Made by a program: the position numbers and the translations under genes. DNA of 64,000 nucleotides from Streptomyces sporangiiformans (GTDB lineage Bacteria > Actinomycetota > Actinomycetes > Streptomycetales > Streptomycetaceae). The notes beneath the pieces were generated by a model. It was not told the DNA's origin. It saw nothing but the letters and a program-made list of their open reading frames with translations, and did not search any database. The stretch is taken from the NCBI RefSeq assembly GCF_005768555.2, contig NZ_VCHX02000176.1, positions 1 through 64,000 of the forward strand, written 5' to 3'. Of the stretch, positions 42,633 to 51,362 are shown in pieces. The first letter of the stretch is position 1; each line of letters starts with the position of its first letter.

Positions 42633-45600
42633 GTGTCCGAGCCGACGGATGTGTCACAACCTGTCACGGGCTTGTACGAGCAGCTCATCACGCTGCGCTT
42701 CGAGCAGCAGCTCAAGGAGCTCACCGATCAGGGCTGGCATCCGATCAGCAACGCGGTAGGGGACGAATCCGTTCCGCACGTACTGACTGGCCATGTCGCT
42801 AACACAGTGAAGCGGGTGCTGCAGGGCCTGCCGGCCGAGGAGCGGGTGTACGCCGCGAATCACATCCTCGAGTCCATCAGTACGCTCGATGGAGCACGTG
42901 AGTGGGTGGATCTCGTGGCCGCAGGGCCTCGTCAACTCCTCGCTCTCACAAGGAACGAGGCGCCTGGTGTCTTCTCGGTCCGTCCAGTCACCCCACTCTC
43001 CGATACGGCTCTGATCACCAACTCGCCGGAAGATCCCAGCCTCGGCTTCGAGCTTCGCGCCGAGCTCGCCACGGCCGACCGCGTGGATTTGCTCTGCGCC
43101 TTCGTCAAGTGGCATGGACTGCGGATCATCGAACAGTCCCTGAGAGCCGCTCATGAGCGAGGCGTCCCCATACGCGTCATCACTACGACCTACATCGGTG
43201 CAACAGAACGGCGGGCGCTCGACCGACTGGTGCAGGAGTACAACGCTAAGGTCAAGGTCAACTACGAGACCCGGACGACACGTCTCCATGCCAAAGCCTG
43301 GCTCTTCCGCCGTAACAGCGGATACGACACGGCATACGTCGGCAGCTCCAACCTCTCCAAGGCCGCGTTGCTCGACGGCTTGGAGTGGAACGTCAGGCTG
43401 TCGTCCGTAGCCACGCCTGACGTGCTGCGGAAGTTCGATGCGACCTTCGATGCGTACTGGAACGATCCGTCATTCGAGACGTACGACCCTGACACCGACG
43501 GCACCCGGCTTCAGGAGGCGTTGGCCATTGCGGGCGGGACGTCGTCCATCACAGCCGCCGATCGCAGGATCAGCCTGTCCGGTCTTGAGGTACGTCCGTA
43601 CCCGCACCAGCGCGACATGCTTGAACGGCTGGAAGTGGAGCGCGAGATCCATGACCAGCACCGGAATCTCCTGGTTGCGGCGACGGGGACCGGGAAGACC
43701 GTGATGGCTGCACTTGACTACAAGCATCTACGCAAGAAGCACGGCCGCGATCTACGACTCCTATTCGTCGCACACCGCAAAGAGATCCTTCAGCAGTCAA
43801 TGCGGACCTACCAAGACATCCTGGTAGATGCGAACTTCGGAGAGGCGCTCTACAGCGGAGAGATTCCGGAGCGCTGGACCCATGTCTTTGCCAGCGTGCA
43901 GTCGCTCAACGCTCGGGCGCTGGATCGGCTCGACGCCAATCATTTCGACGTGATCGTGATCGACGAGTTCCACCACGGTACGTCACCAACGTACCGAAAG
44001 ATCGTCGAGCACTTCCGACCGCTGGAACTACTAGGGCTGACGGCAACACCTGAGCGTATGGACGGCCGGAATATCCAGGACGAATTCTTCGACGGCCGCA
44101 TCGCTGCCGAGCTGCGTCTGTGGGAGGCGCTGGAGAACGAACTACTCAGCCCCTTCCACTACTTCGGGATTAGCGACAACACCGACTTGAGCGCGGTGGA
44201 GTGGAAGCGCGGAGCCTACGACGAGACCGCCCTGAGTAACCTGCTGACCGGCAACGACGCGTGGGCGCGGCTCATTGTGAAGGCCGTGAATGAGAAGGTC
44301 GTTGAGCCGGGCGCAATGCGAGCGCTGGGCTTCTGTGTCTCGGTGGCGCACGCCCACTTCATGGCCAGGTACTTTCGCGCCGCTGGCCTGAAAGCCCTCG
44401 CCCTCTCGGGAGAGACTCGGGCCGAGGAGCGTAGGCAAGCCCTCGCTGATCTCAAATCCGGTGCTCTGCAAGTGATCTTCTCTGTAGACCTCTTCAACGA
44501 GGGACTCGACATCCCCGACGTAGACACCCTGCTTCTGCTGCGTCCAACGTCCAGCGCAACCGTGTTCCTCCAACAACTCGGTCGAGGTCTACGCCGGAGC
44601 GAGAACAAAGCGGTGCTCACCGTGCTCGACTTCATCGGCCAGCACCGCAAGGAGTTCCGCTTCGAGAACCAGTTCCGGGTCTTGACGAACCTCACCCGCA
44701 AGCGGCTCCTGGACAACATCGAGCATGACTTCCCGCAGCTTCCGTCCGGCTGCCAGATCATGCTTGAGGAGAAGGCAAAGAAGACCGTCATCGACAACAT
44801 CAAGGACCAGATCGGCGTCAACGTCACCGCACTAGCCCGCGAGGTTGCGGCCTATGCCGAACCTAAGCTGAGCTCCTACCTCTATGAGAGCGGTCGGGAG
44901 CTGAAGGAGCTGTACCGCGGCAACGGCAACTCCTGGACAGGATTGCTACGACGTGCGGGGCTCCTCAAGGGTGAGCCACCGGAGGGTGAGGCTGCCCTCC
45001 TCAAGCGTGTGCCGGCCTTCCTCCATGTCGACGATCCGCTGCGGGTCGAGGCGTACACACGCATGTTGGAGGACGACGCCCCCTCCTACGTTGACCTCGA
45101 TGAACGGGGACAGGCGTATGCCCGGATGCTCTTCTTCCAGTTCTGGCCACTAGGAGGCAGTACCCGCAAGGGTTTCAAGGATTACGACGCTGGGTTCGCA
45201 ACACTCCGCAATCAGGACGCCGTACGCAGCGAGGTTCGCCAGATGCTCGAGTACAACCTCGCCCATACTGAGCACATCCCGATCCCTCTGTCAGGAATGG
45301 GCGGCCATACCGGTTTCCCGTTGACTGTCCACGCCTCCTACAGCAGAGAGGAGATCCTCCCTGCGCTCGGCCAGTCGTACATCGGCGGCTTCATGCCGGG
45401 CGACTTCCGTGAGGGCGTGAGGTGGTGCGAATCAGTGAAGACCGATGCTCTACTGATCACTCTGAACAAGGACGAGAAGGACTTCTCCCCGCAAACTCGA
45501 TACCACGACTACGCCTTGAGCGAGTCCCTCTTCCACTGGGAGTCCCAGAACCAGACATCGGAGAGGTCCGCCACCGGCCTGCGCTACCAGCGTCATGCAG

Positions 45601-45794
45601 CTGAGGGAAGCCACATCCTGGTCTTCGTTCGCCGCTTCAAGAACACCGACATCGGTGGAGCCCAACCGTGGATGCTGCTCGGCCCGGCCGAGTATGTCGA
45701 GCACAAGGGGAGCAACCCGATGGCGATTACGTGGAAGCTGGCACACGAAATCCCGGCAGACGTGTGGACGTACTCCGCTATCGCTGCTGGGTGA
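42633..45794 (+). CDS. PLD-like / SF2 helicase / DUF3427 fusion protein
   Basis: 1053 residues from GTG. Domains in order: a phospholipase-D-like nuclease half (HxK in RLHAKAWLFRR near 216; GSSNLSKAALL near 236); an SF2 helicase with Walker A ATGTGKTVMAALDYK (about 348-355), DEFHHG (about 442), LGLTATPERMDG, VDLFNEGLDIPDVD and QQLGRGLRR; and a C-terminal DUF3427-type region (GGFMPGDFREGV, SLFHWESQNQTSERSATG). Similar multidomain proteins occur in phage-defence and restriction contexts. ATP-dependent DNA translocation plus cleavage is the likely activity. Ends 2 bp from the convergent HATPase gene. Confidence 0.85.
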   Translation: MSEPTDVSQPVTGLYEQLITLRFEQQLKELTDQGWHPISNAVGDESVPHVLTGHVANTVKRVLQGLPAEERVYAANHILESISTLDGAREWVDLVAAGPRQLLALTRNEAPGVFSVRPVTPLSDTALITNSPEDPSLGFELRAELATADRVDLLCAFVKWHGLRIIEQSLRAAHERGVPIRVITTTYIGATERRALDRLVQEYNAKVKVNYETRTTRLHAKAWLFRRNSGYDTAYVGSSNLSKAALLDGLEWNVRLSSVATPDVLRKFDATFDAYWNDPSFETYDPDTDGTRLQEALAIAGGTSSITAADRRISLSGLEVRPYPHQRDMLERLEVEREIHDQHRNLLVAATGTGKTVMAALDYKHLRKKHGRDLRLLFVAHRKEILQQSMRTYQDILVDANFGEALYSGEIPERWTHVFASVQSLNARALDRLDANHFDVIVIDEFHHGTSPTYRKIVEHFRPLELLGLTATPERMDGRNIQDEFFDGRIAAELRLWEALENELLSPFHYFGISDNTDLSAVEWKRGAYDETALSNLLTGNDAWARLIVKAVNEKVVEPGAMRALGFCVSVAHAHFMARYFRAAGLKALALSGETRAEERRQALADLKSGALQVIFSVDLFNEGLDIPDVDTLLLLRPTSSATVFLQQLGRGLRRSENKAVLTVLDFIGQHRKEFRFENQFRVLTNLTRKRLLDNIEHDFPQLPSGCQIMLEEKAKKTVIDNIKDQIGVNVTALAREVAAYAEPKLSSYLYESGRELKELYRGNGNSWTGLLRRAGLLKGEPPEGEAALLKRVPAFLHVDDPLRVEAYTRMLEDDAPSYVDLDERGQAYARMLFFQFWPLGGSTRKGFKDYDAGFATLRNQDAVRSEVRQMLEYNLAHTEHIPIPLSGMGGHTGFPLTVHASYSREEILPALGQSYIGGFMPGDFREGVRWCESVKTDALLITLNKDEKDFSPQTRYHDYALSESLFHWESQNQTSERSATGLRYQRHAAEGSHILVFVRRFKNTDIGGAQPWMLLGPAEYVEHKGSNPMAITWKLAHEIPADVWTYSAIAAG

Positions 45795-45796
45795 AC

Positions 45797-46459
45797 TCAC
45801 TCCCCCTGCCGTGCCAGCTCCACCTCCGCTTCGAAGTGCATCTGAGCGCGATCGATGGCTTCATCAACATCAAGGCCATGGGCATGCAGCCAATGCAGAA
45901 GGTCTGCGATCACGTCGATCGCGGCTTCCTCTGCGATGGCCACACTCAGCGGGTTCGGAGCTGTAGTGCAGGGAAGTCGCGCCGCTTGATAGAGCCCGAG
46001 CACGGCTTCGGCTCTCGTCACGCGCGCACCGCCGCTATGACCGTCCGCGGTAGCCAGCCCTGTTTCTAGTTCGCACCAGGTCACTTTGCGGTCGGCGAGG
46101 AGTTGGACACCCCATCGGTCGGCGAGGGCATCGATGAGGGTCATTCCGCGACCGGCCTCGGAGTCGCAGTTGGCGGAAACGAGGGTGGGGAGTGCGCGCG
46201 TGTCAGGGTCGTGGACTTCGATACGTAGGTGCGTGCCACTCATCGAGACGGCGAGCGTAGTTGGGGTTCCGATGCCCACGTGAGTGATGACGTTGGATGT
46301 CAACTCGCTGACGCAGAGTTGGGCTGCGTCGATGAGCTCATGCAAGCCCCACAGGCCCAAGTGCAGCCGCACGGTTCGGCGTAGGCCCGCGACCTCCTTG
46401 GGCTCGGCCAAGAAGGAGAGGTCCCAGGGCTTCCTCAGCACGCCCGCGATGCAGTCCAT
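45797..46459 (-). CDS. HATPase_c domain regulator (RsbW/SpoIIAB-like)
   Basis: 220 residues, GAGGAG seven bases upstream. The GHKL ATPase has an N-box with Asn (CVSELTSNVITHVG), a partly degenerate G1 box (VHDPDTRALP) and a G2 box (AGRGMTLIDALADRWG). The C-terminal about 70 residues are an extra helical extension. In Streptomyces such kinase-like proteins are encoded beside XRE-DUF5753 and DUF397 genes, as here (divergent). Probably a signalling partner of that pair. Confidence 0.8.
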   Translation of the reverse strand: MDCIAGVLRKPWDLSFLAEPKEVAGLRRTVRLHLGLWGLHELIDAAQLCVSELTSNVITHVGIGTPTTLAVSMSGTHLRIEVHDPDTRALPTLVSANCDSEAGRGMTLIDALADRWGVQLLADRKVTWCELETGLATADGHSGGARVTRAEAVLGLYQAARLPCTTAPNPLSVAIAEEAAIDVIADLLHWLHAHGLDVDEAIDRAQMHFEAEVELARQGE

Positions 46460-46532
46460 CCTTCAACTCCTCTGATGTCACTCGAGTTCGTCGAGTTGCG
46501 GTACGCAATCGACCACACACCTAGAGTTGCAG

Positions 46533-46564
46533 TGGAACTCTCAAAATGGAACTCTCATTTTGAG
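46533..46564. promoter_or_regulatory. Direct and inverted repeats in the divergent HATPase/XRE promoter
   Basis: TGGAACTCTCA is repeated at 46533-46543 and 46547-46557 (14-bp period). CTCAAAATG (46540-46548) and CATTTTGAG (46556-46564) form a perfect 9-bp inverted repeat. Probably the operator for the XRE regulator starting at 46672. Confidence 0.6.
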
Positions 46565-46671
46565 GGGAACGAGAGTGCGTCTGCGTACCGCGCGCCCCCG
46601 GCGCGCACCACCTTGCCGTTGTGGTTAAGCAAGCCGCACGATCTGACAGATCCACATGAAGGGCTTGGGAC

Positions 46672-47517
46672 ATGGCAGTCGGACCTACTACTCGTAGGCG
46701 CCAGTTGGGCGCCGACCTGCGCCGCCTCCGCGAGCTCAAAGGCCTCACCCTGGAGGAAGCAGGCACACGCGTCGGCATCTCGAAGGCGACGCTGAGCCGG
46801 TACGAGACCAAGGAAGGCTCGGTCAAGTGGCCTGCCGTGGATGCCCTTTGTCGTGAGTACGACGCCTCGAACGAGGAACGCCTTGCCCTGGTTGAGTTGG
46901 CGAAGGGCGCGAAAATTCAAGGCTGGTGGCGGTCACTCGCCGACCCCATCCCTGAGTCAATGAACCTCATGCTCACGCTGGAAGACGAGGTGGTACGGGA
47001 GGACCACTACGCCTGCATGTACATCCCGGGGCTCCTCCAAACCCGTGCCTACGCCGAGGCGGTTCACCGAGCCTCGGAAATGCGGTGCCCCGAGAGGGAG
47101 GTGCAGCACATGGTCGACATCCGCATGAGGCGACAGGAACTCCTCCAGCGGGAGGAGCCACCGCACATCTGGTGCGTAATTGACGAGGCAGCGATCCGAC
47201 GCACAGTTGGCGGACCAGAGGTCATGCGTGAACAGCTTCGGCACCTACTGACCGTCTCAGAGCTGCCCCATGTGACCGTACAAACCCTTCCTTTCTCAAC
47301 CGGGGCTCATGCGGCGGCAGTTGGGAGCTTCGTCGTCCTGGGAGGTGAGACTCCCGAACTGGATGTCGTGTACGTGGACATCCTCGGGGGTGGGCTCTTC
47401 ATGGAGAAGCCCGAAGAACTGGAGCGTTATAGGTTGGCGTTCCAATACCTTCGCGCACAGGCACTCGACCTCGAGTCCTCCGCGGCGCTGATCCATCGCA
47501 TAAGCCAGGAGTCGTGA
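46672..47517 (+). CDS. XRE family regulator with DUF5753 (WhiJ-like)
   Basis: 281 residues. N-terminal HTH_31-type domain (LGADLRRLRELKGLTLEEAG, ISKATLSRYETKEG). DUF5753 spans about 95-275 (ACMYIPGLLQTRAYAEAV, EEPPHIWCVIDEAAIRR, TVQTLPFSTGAHAAAVGSFVVL). WhiJ-type proteins repress or tune development together with DUF397 partners. Its stop overlaps the next start (ATGA), so the two are coupled. Confidence 0.88.
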   Translation: MAVGPTTRRRQLGADLRRLRELKGLTLEEAGTRVGISKATLSRYETKEGSVKWPAVDALCREYDASNEERLALVELAKGAKIQGWWRSLADPIPESMNLMLTLEDEVVREDHYACMYIPGLLQTRAYAEAVHRASEMRCPEREVQHMVDIRMRRQELLQREEPPHIWCVIDEAAIRRTVGGPEVMREQLRHLLTVSELPHVTVQTLPFSTGAHAAAVGSFVVLGGETPELDVVYVDILGGGLFMEKPEELERYRLAFQYLRAQALDLESSAALIHRISQES

Positions 47518-47726
47518 TGGCCGTACGGTCCGAGCCCCACTGGTTCAAGTCCTCGTACAGCGGCGGCAGCGGCACCGAGTGCGTCGAGTGTGCCCACAGC
47601 GTGGACGGTGCGCTCGTACGTGATTCCAAGGTGAGCGGTGGGCCAGTCGTCGCCGTTCGGGTGCCGGCTTGGAGGGCTTTTGTACGGGGCTTGGCGGGCG
47701 GTGCTCTGGTCAGTGGGTCGTCCTGA
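47517..47726 (+). CDS. DUF397 protein (WhiJ-partner type)
   Basis: 69 residues. The DUF397 core is WFKSSYSGGSGTECVECA, LVRDSKVSGGPVVAV and WRAFVRGL. ATGA-coupled to the XRE gene. DUF397 proteins are thought to antagonise their XRE partner. The last codons run into the remnant of a quinone oxidoreductase gene on the other strand. Confidence 0.85.
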   Translation: MAVRSEPHWFKSSYSGGSGTECVECAHSVDGALVRDSKVSGGPVVAVRVPAWRAFVRGLAGGALVSGSS

Positions 47727-47866
47727 CCACGATCTTGCCGAACTGGGTGTGGGTTCCATGTGCTGATGCGCTTGGGCGATTCCACCGGCGGGAAGAGGCG
47801 GTCCACCACTATCCGGGCGGAAGGCTCCGCTGCGTAGGCCCACGGCGCCGACGGGTACAAGGGCAC
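47710..47866 (-). pseudogene. Remnant of a zinc-binding quinone oxidoreductase-like gene (C-terminus only)
   Basis: Three frames must be joined to read the typical C-terminus: VVDRLFPPVE, then IAQAHQHME, then THTQFGKIVVRTTH and a stop. Only about 50 codons survive, with two frameshifts. It is gene debris from an NADPH:quinone reductase/alcohol dehydrogenase family member. Confidence 0.6.
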
Positions 47867-48008
47867 GCGAAGCCCCTGGTGAGCGTGGGTGGTCTTGGTT
47901 GAGAACCCGGCTACCAGGAGCTTCGTCGTTGAGTTTGGTCAGCCCTCAAATGGCCTGCCCCGTCAGCAGGTTGGTAACGCCGTCGGCTGACGTCAGGTGA
48001 TCGGCGCG

Positions 48009-48349
48009 TCAGGCCTCTTCCCAGTTCACGCTGGCGACACCCGAGCTCCAGTACGCGCAGGTGGCTTTGGAGGTGTTTGTTGCACCGGGGGTGAGCGTTT
48101 TCCACTCCCCGTACTCGTCCCTGGACCAGCCGCAGGTCACCACGGCGCGGAAGGCGATCGTGCGGTTGGTGTTGTTCCGGCAGCCGACGGTGCCGGTCAG
48201 GCCCTCGGCACTGGTGAGACCCGTCAGCTCCTTGGCGGCGGCGTCCGGTGACGCCTGCGCTGCGCCCGCGCTCGGCGCCGACTCGGTCATCGAGAGGGCC
48301 GGACGCCGGACGTCGCCGCACCGGCGGCCAGTGTCTTCTTCAGGCTCAT
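48009..48349 (-). pseudogene. Small secreted protein, copy 2, frameshifted in the signal peptide
   Basis: From ATG 48349 (GGAGGG upstream) the frame reads MSLKKTLAAGAATS and then stops. The next frame continues ALSMTESAPSAG, AQASPDAAAKEL, CRNNTNRTIAFRAVV and ends SVNWEEA. It is a tandem duplicate of the gene at 48355-48696, with one base lost (or two gained) inside the signal peptide. Without the signal, initiation at ATG 48290 would give a cytosolic product. Starts 6 bp after the stop of copy 1. Confidence 0.7.
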
Positions 48350-48354
48350 GATGT

Positions 48355-48696
48355 TCAGCCCTCCTCCCAGTTCACGCTGCCCACGCCCGTGCTGAGTTCC
48401 GGGCAGATGCCCGAGGAGGTGCCCCACGTTCCCGGGGGGAGTGTCAACCAGGCGCCGGCCGCGTCCAGCCCCATGCCGCAGACGACGGTCGAGCGGAAGG
48501 CGATGGTGCGGTTGGTGTTGTTCGTGCAGTTCGCGGTGCCCGTCCGGCCGTCGGGCGTGTACGTCGTGCAGGTGAGGACCTTGGCGGCGGCGTCCGGCGA
48601 CGCCTCTGCCGCCGTGGCGCTCGGCGCCATGGCGACCATGGACAGTGCTGCCGCGGACGTCGCGGCACCGGCGGCCACGATGGTTTTCAGGGTCAC
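48355..48696 (-). CDS. Small secreted protein, copy 1
   Basis: 113 residues from GTG (VTLKTIVAAGAATS). Signal peptide cleaved around ATAAEA. The mature domain of about 80 residues has four Cys (VLTCTTYT, TANCTNNTNRTIAF, TVVCGMG, SGICPEL) and ends SVNWEEG. Two disulfides are likely. The NCTNNTNRTIAF motif recurs in the adjacent duplicate. Family not recognised. Confidence 0.7.
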   Translation of the reverse strand: MTLKTIVAAGAATSAAALSMVAMAPSATAAEASPDAAAKVLTCTTYTPDGRTGTANCTNNTNRTIAFRSTVVCGMGLDAAGAWLTLPPGTWGTSSGICPELSTGVGSVNWEEG

Positions 48697-49016
48697 GAAT
48701 CGCTCCGAGTCAGTGCTCGTGGTGTCCCTAACGGGACCTTGCGCCTGGAACACGTGCGGGGTCGGGAGCCTGTATGACACATTCCTGCTGTGATGGGCGT
48801 CACTCGCTGGAAAGAGCTCAGTGTGGGTGGGTGCGTGGGTTTTGGTGGGCCTGGTGGTTGGTGAGCGCCGTGGGGGGCCGCCCGCTTCTTCGCCCGTGTC
48901 GTGCTTCCATGGCCCGAGTGAAAGGGCTCCAAGGAGCTCCCCGGCACGAGTTGTAAGAGAGCGGGCGGCCCGGTGTGATGCGGGACATCGGAACGGTTGA
49001 CCAGGTGCGGGTACCG

Positions 49017-50912
49017 CTACGCCACCATCCAGCGCTGGTTCTCACCGCCGTGCCAAGTCCATTGAATGACGGATACTGCGTCATTCAGGGATCCCCCCTG
49101 CACATCGAGGACTTTGCCCGAGTGCCTGGCGATGATCTTGGAGAATCCGTCCGACTGGCGCTCGATCCTGAACTGCTGGTGCTCCCGGCCGTTCCAATCC
49201 CACTGCACGAGCTTCGCTCCGTCGGCTTTGGAACCCTCGGTAACGTCGAGCACCTTGCCGGAGTGCAGTGCCACCAGCCGCACGTATCCGTCTTCCAACG
49301 GCTGGATCATGAACCGCTGGTTGTCCCCGCCGGTGCCCGGGTATTGGATGATCTGAGCTCCGTTCGCCGTGCTGCTCTGGAAGACATCGAGCATCTTTCC
49401 CGAATGGTGCGCCATGATCGGCAGCGCGCGGAACGTCCAGATCTGGCTGGACCGGGCAATGCTGGGGGCCTTCTGCACGATGTGCTGGCCGCGGACGAGG
49501 GGTGGCCCGCCGACATCGAGCACCTTTTCGGAGTGAGACGCCGTCAGCGTGTAGGTGCCGGTGCTCGTCTCCAGGAGCTGGAACTGCTGGTGATCCCCGC
49601 CCACCCAGTCGGATTGCACGACCGGGGCGTTGTCCTCCATGGACGCGTCGAGGACAGTGAGTACCTTTCCCGAGTGCCTCGCCTCGATGCTCAGAGCGCC
49701 GCCACCGGCGGCACGCAGGATGAAGCGCTGGTTGTTCCCGGCCTGGTAGGGCCACTGGATGGCGTTCATCCCGTTCTGCAGGGACCCCTGAGCGATGTCG
49801 ATGACGTGTTTGTTGCCCGGGTTGAGGGACATCAGCGGTCCCTCCACCTGCCAGCCGAGATGGCTTCGGGTGTACTCGCACAGGGCCAGGGCATCGAGCT
49901 TCATCACGCACTGCTTGCCGCCATGGAGAGCGTGATTCGCGCAGTTGCCGTTCGGGATTTTGAACCGGCCTGACAGTTCGCCGTAGTCGGCCCCCGCGAA
50001 CGCGTACTCGTCCGGGCAGCCGAATATGTGCCCCGTCTCGTGCGCGATGAGTAAGTCGATGTTGTCGGGGCTGTAGGTGCCGCCTGTGGCATGGATCGCC
50101 GTGAAGGCGTCCTGCGGCTTCGCGTAGCCGTTCTTGTCTCCCTGCATGGGGTACTTGTGGACGAAGATGCAGTAGGCCCACCGCGTATCGAGACGGCGCT
50201 GCACCTCGTCCACGTAGGACAGGACTGAGGTGTGTCCCAGCTGTTCCAGAGTGGGCGTCAGCCAGAGGTTCTCCCTCTCTTGGCCGTCCCGTGTGGGGCT
50301 TTTCGGGACGTCGAGGGTGACCTTCGCGAAGGAGCCGGAGAACCGCGGTTTTGCGTCCGGGGGCGCTTCCTTCCTGAAGAATTCGCATGCCTCGATCGCC
50401 TCGACGCCGAACTTGCCCCACTCCTTGTCGGACACGGCAAGGTCACCCGGCCCGCTCACCACGACGAACCCGATGCCTACCGTTCCCTCCAGATACTCGT
50501 TGCGTGTCGCGGTCTCCGCGGCGGAGGGACGTCCGCTCTCCATTGGGCTGGTCGAGGCGATGCAGCCGCCCGCCCCCACGTTTTCGGCATCCAGAGTCCG
50601 GCGCTCCTTCGCCTCGCGAAACTCGTCGGACTCCCGCAGCCGTTGCGCTTCGACGACCAGCCGTTCGAAGGGCTCCAGATCGCGCAGTTCGGCTTCGGTG
50701 AAGCTGCTCGCCGAACGGATCCCGTCGCCCGTCAGCTCGTGTCCGGCACCGGGTTCCAGATGGACGATCCCCACCCGTCCGTACTGCTGGACGACCCGGC
50801 CCGCCTTCTCCGGCACTTCGAGTACCTCAGCCGCCCCCGGCTCGTGTGACTCCCTCGCCATCCCGTTTCCCGCGATGACGATGCCCGTGGTGATGTGCTG
50901 GCCGTCTGCCAT
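49017..50912 (-). CDS. Metzincin-type metalloprotease with C-terminal ricin-B repeats, no signal peptide
   Basis: 631 residues. The N-terminus (MADGQHITTGIVIAGNG) has no Sec or Tat signal. The zinc motif IAHETGHIFGCPDEY near residue 295 is HExxHxxGxxD, the Asp-type metzincin motif known from snapalysins, and a Met appears later (CVMKLDALALCEY). From about residue 365 there are ricin-B/CBM13-type repeats, each with a HSGKVLDV-like core and Q-x-W or NQRF/HQQF element (at least five units). Probable carbohydrate-targeted protease. Without an export signal it may be released by a non-classical route or act inside. Confidence 0.8.
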   Translation of the reverse strand: MADGQHITTGIVIAGNGMARESHEPGAAEVLEVPEKAGRVVQQYGRVGIVHLEPGAGHELTGDGIRSASSFTEAELRDLEPFERLVVEAQRLRESDEFREAKERRTLDAENVGAGGCIASTSPMESGRPSAAETATRNEYLEGTVGIGFVVVSGPGDLAVSDKEWGKFGVEAIEACEFFRKEAPPDAKPRFSGSFAKVTLDVPKSPTRDGQERENLWLTPTLEQLGHTSVLSYVDEVQRRLDTRWAYCIFVHKYPMQGDKNGYAKPQDAFTAIHATGGTYSPDNIDLLIAHETGHIFGCPDEYAFAGADYGELSGRFKIPNGNCANHALHGGKQCVMKLDALALCEYTRSHLGWQVEGPLMSLNPGNKHVIDIAQGSLQNGMNAIQWPYQAGNNQRFILRAAGGGALSIEARHSGKVLTVLDASMEDNAPVVQSDWVGGDHQQFQLLETSTGTYTLTASHSEKVLDVGGPPLVRGQHIVQKAPSIARSSQIWTFRALPIMAHHSGKMLDVFQSSTANGAQIIQYPGTGGDNQRFMIQPLEDGYVRLVALHSGKVLDVTEGSKADGAKLVQWDWNGREHQQFRIERQSDGFSKIIARHSGKVLDVQGGSLNDAVSVIQWTWHGGENQRWMVA

Positions 50913-51362
50913 GTCTTCGCCTCTCCGCCTCTGCGGCGGCCGCTACCGCTGCCGTCGTCCTTCGTTGGCCCGACGGGAGGCAGGCGTGCGCGACCAGGCC
51001 GACGGAAGATCGGTACGAGCGTGCGCACCTGTGCCGCGGGCGGCGCTCCCCCGGGCTGACCACGCCCTTACGATCCTCCCGCCCTCACCGCATGGCAACG
51101 CGATCGCATGCCTACTCCTGGTCATGCAGAAGAGGGATCGGCCCGAGTCGAACTGCATGACACGGCATCACACGACAGGCGGCAGGGGCGGGATGCGCGG
51201 CACGTCGCGTCGGCTCGGAGATGTCCGCCGACTACGCAGATCGGGCCCGGCCTCCAGCCACCGTCGGCGTACAACGGTCGGACCGACACACCCCGGAGCG
51301 GGCCCGATGTGTCGACGTCGACATCGATCTCCGACTCACCCCTTCGAGCCGCGGCGGCCGGG
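50913..51362. other. Intergenic region with a short MOSC-like echo
   Basis: 450 bp with no convincing gene. Near 51309-51338 the minus strand reads SEIDVDVDTSGPLRG, close to SEIDIDVDTLGPRRD in the adjacent MOSC protein, suggesting a small duplicated fragment. Confidence 0.35.

Noticed and set aside
40471..47726. Whole region as a prophage or ICE
   Set aside because: No integrase, structural, Tra or replication gene and no flanking att-like repeat found; better described as a small accessory island.
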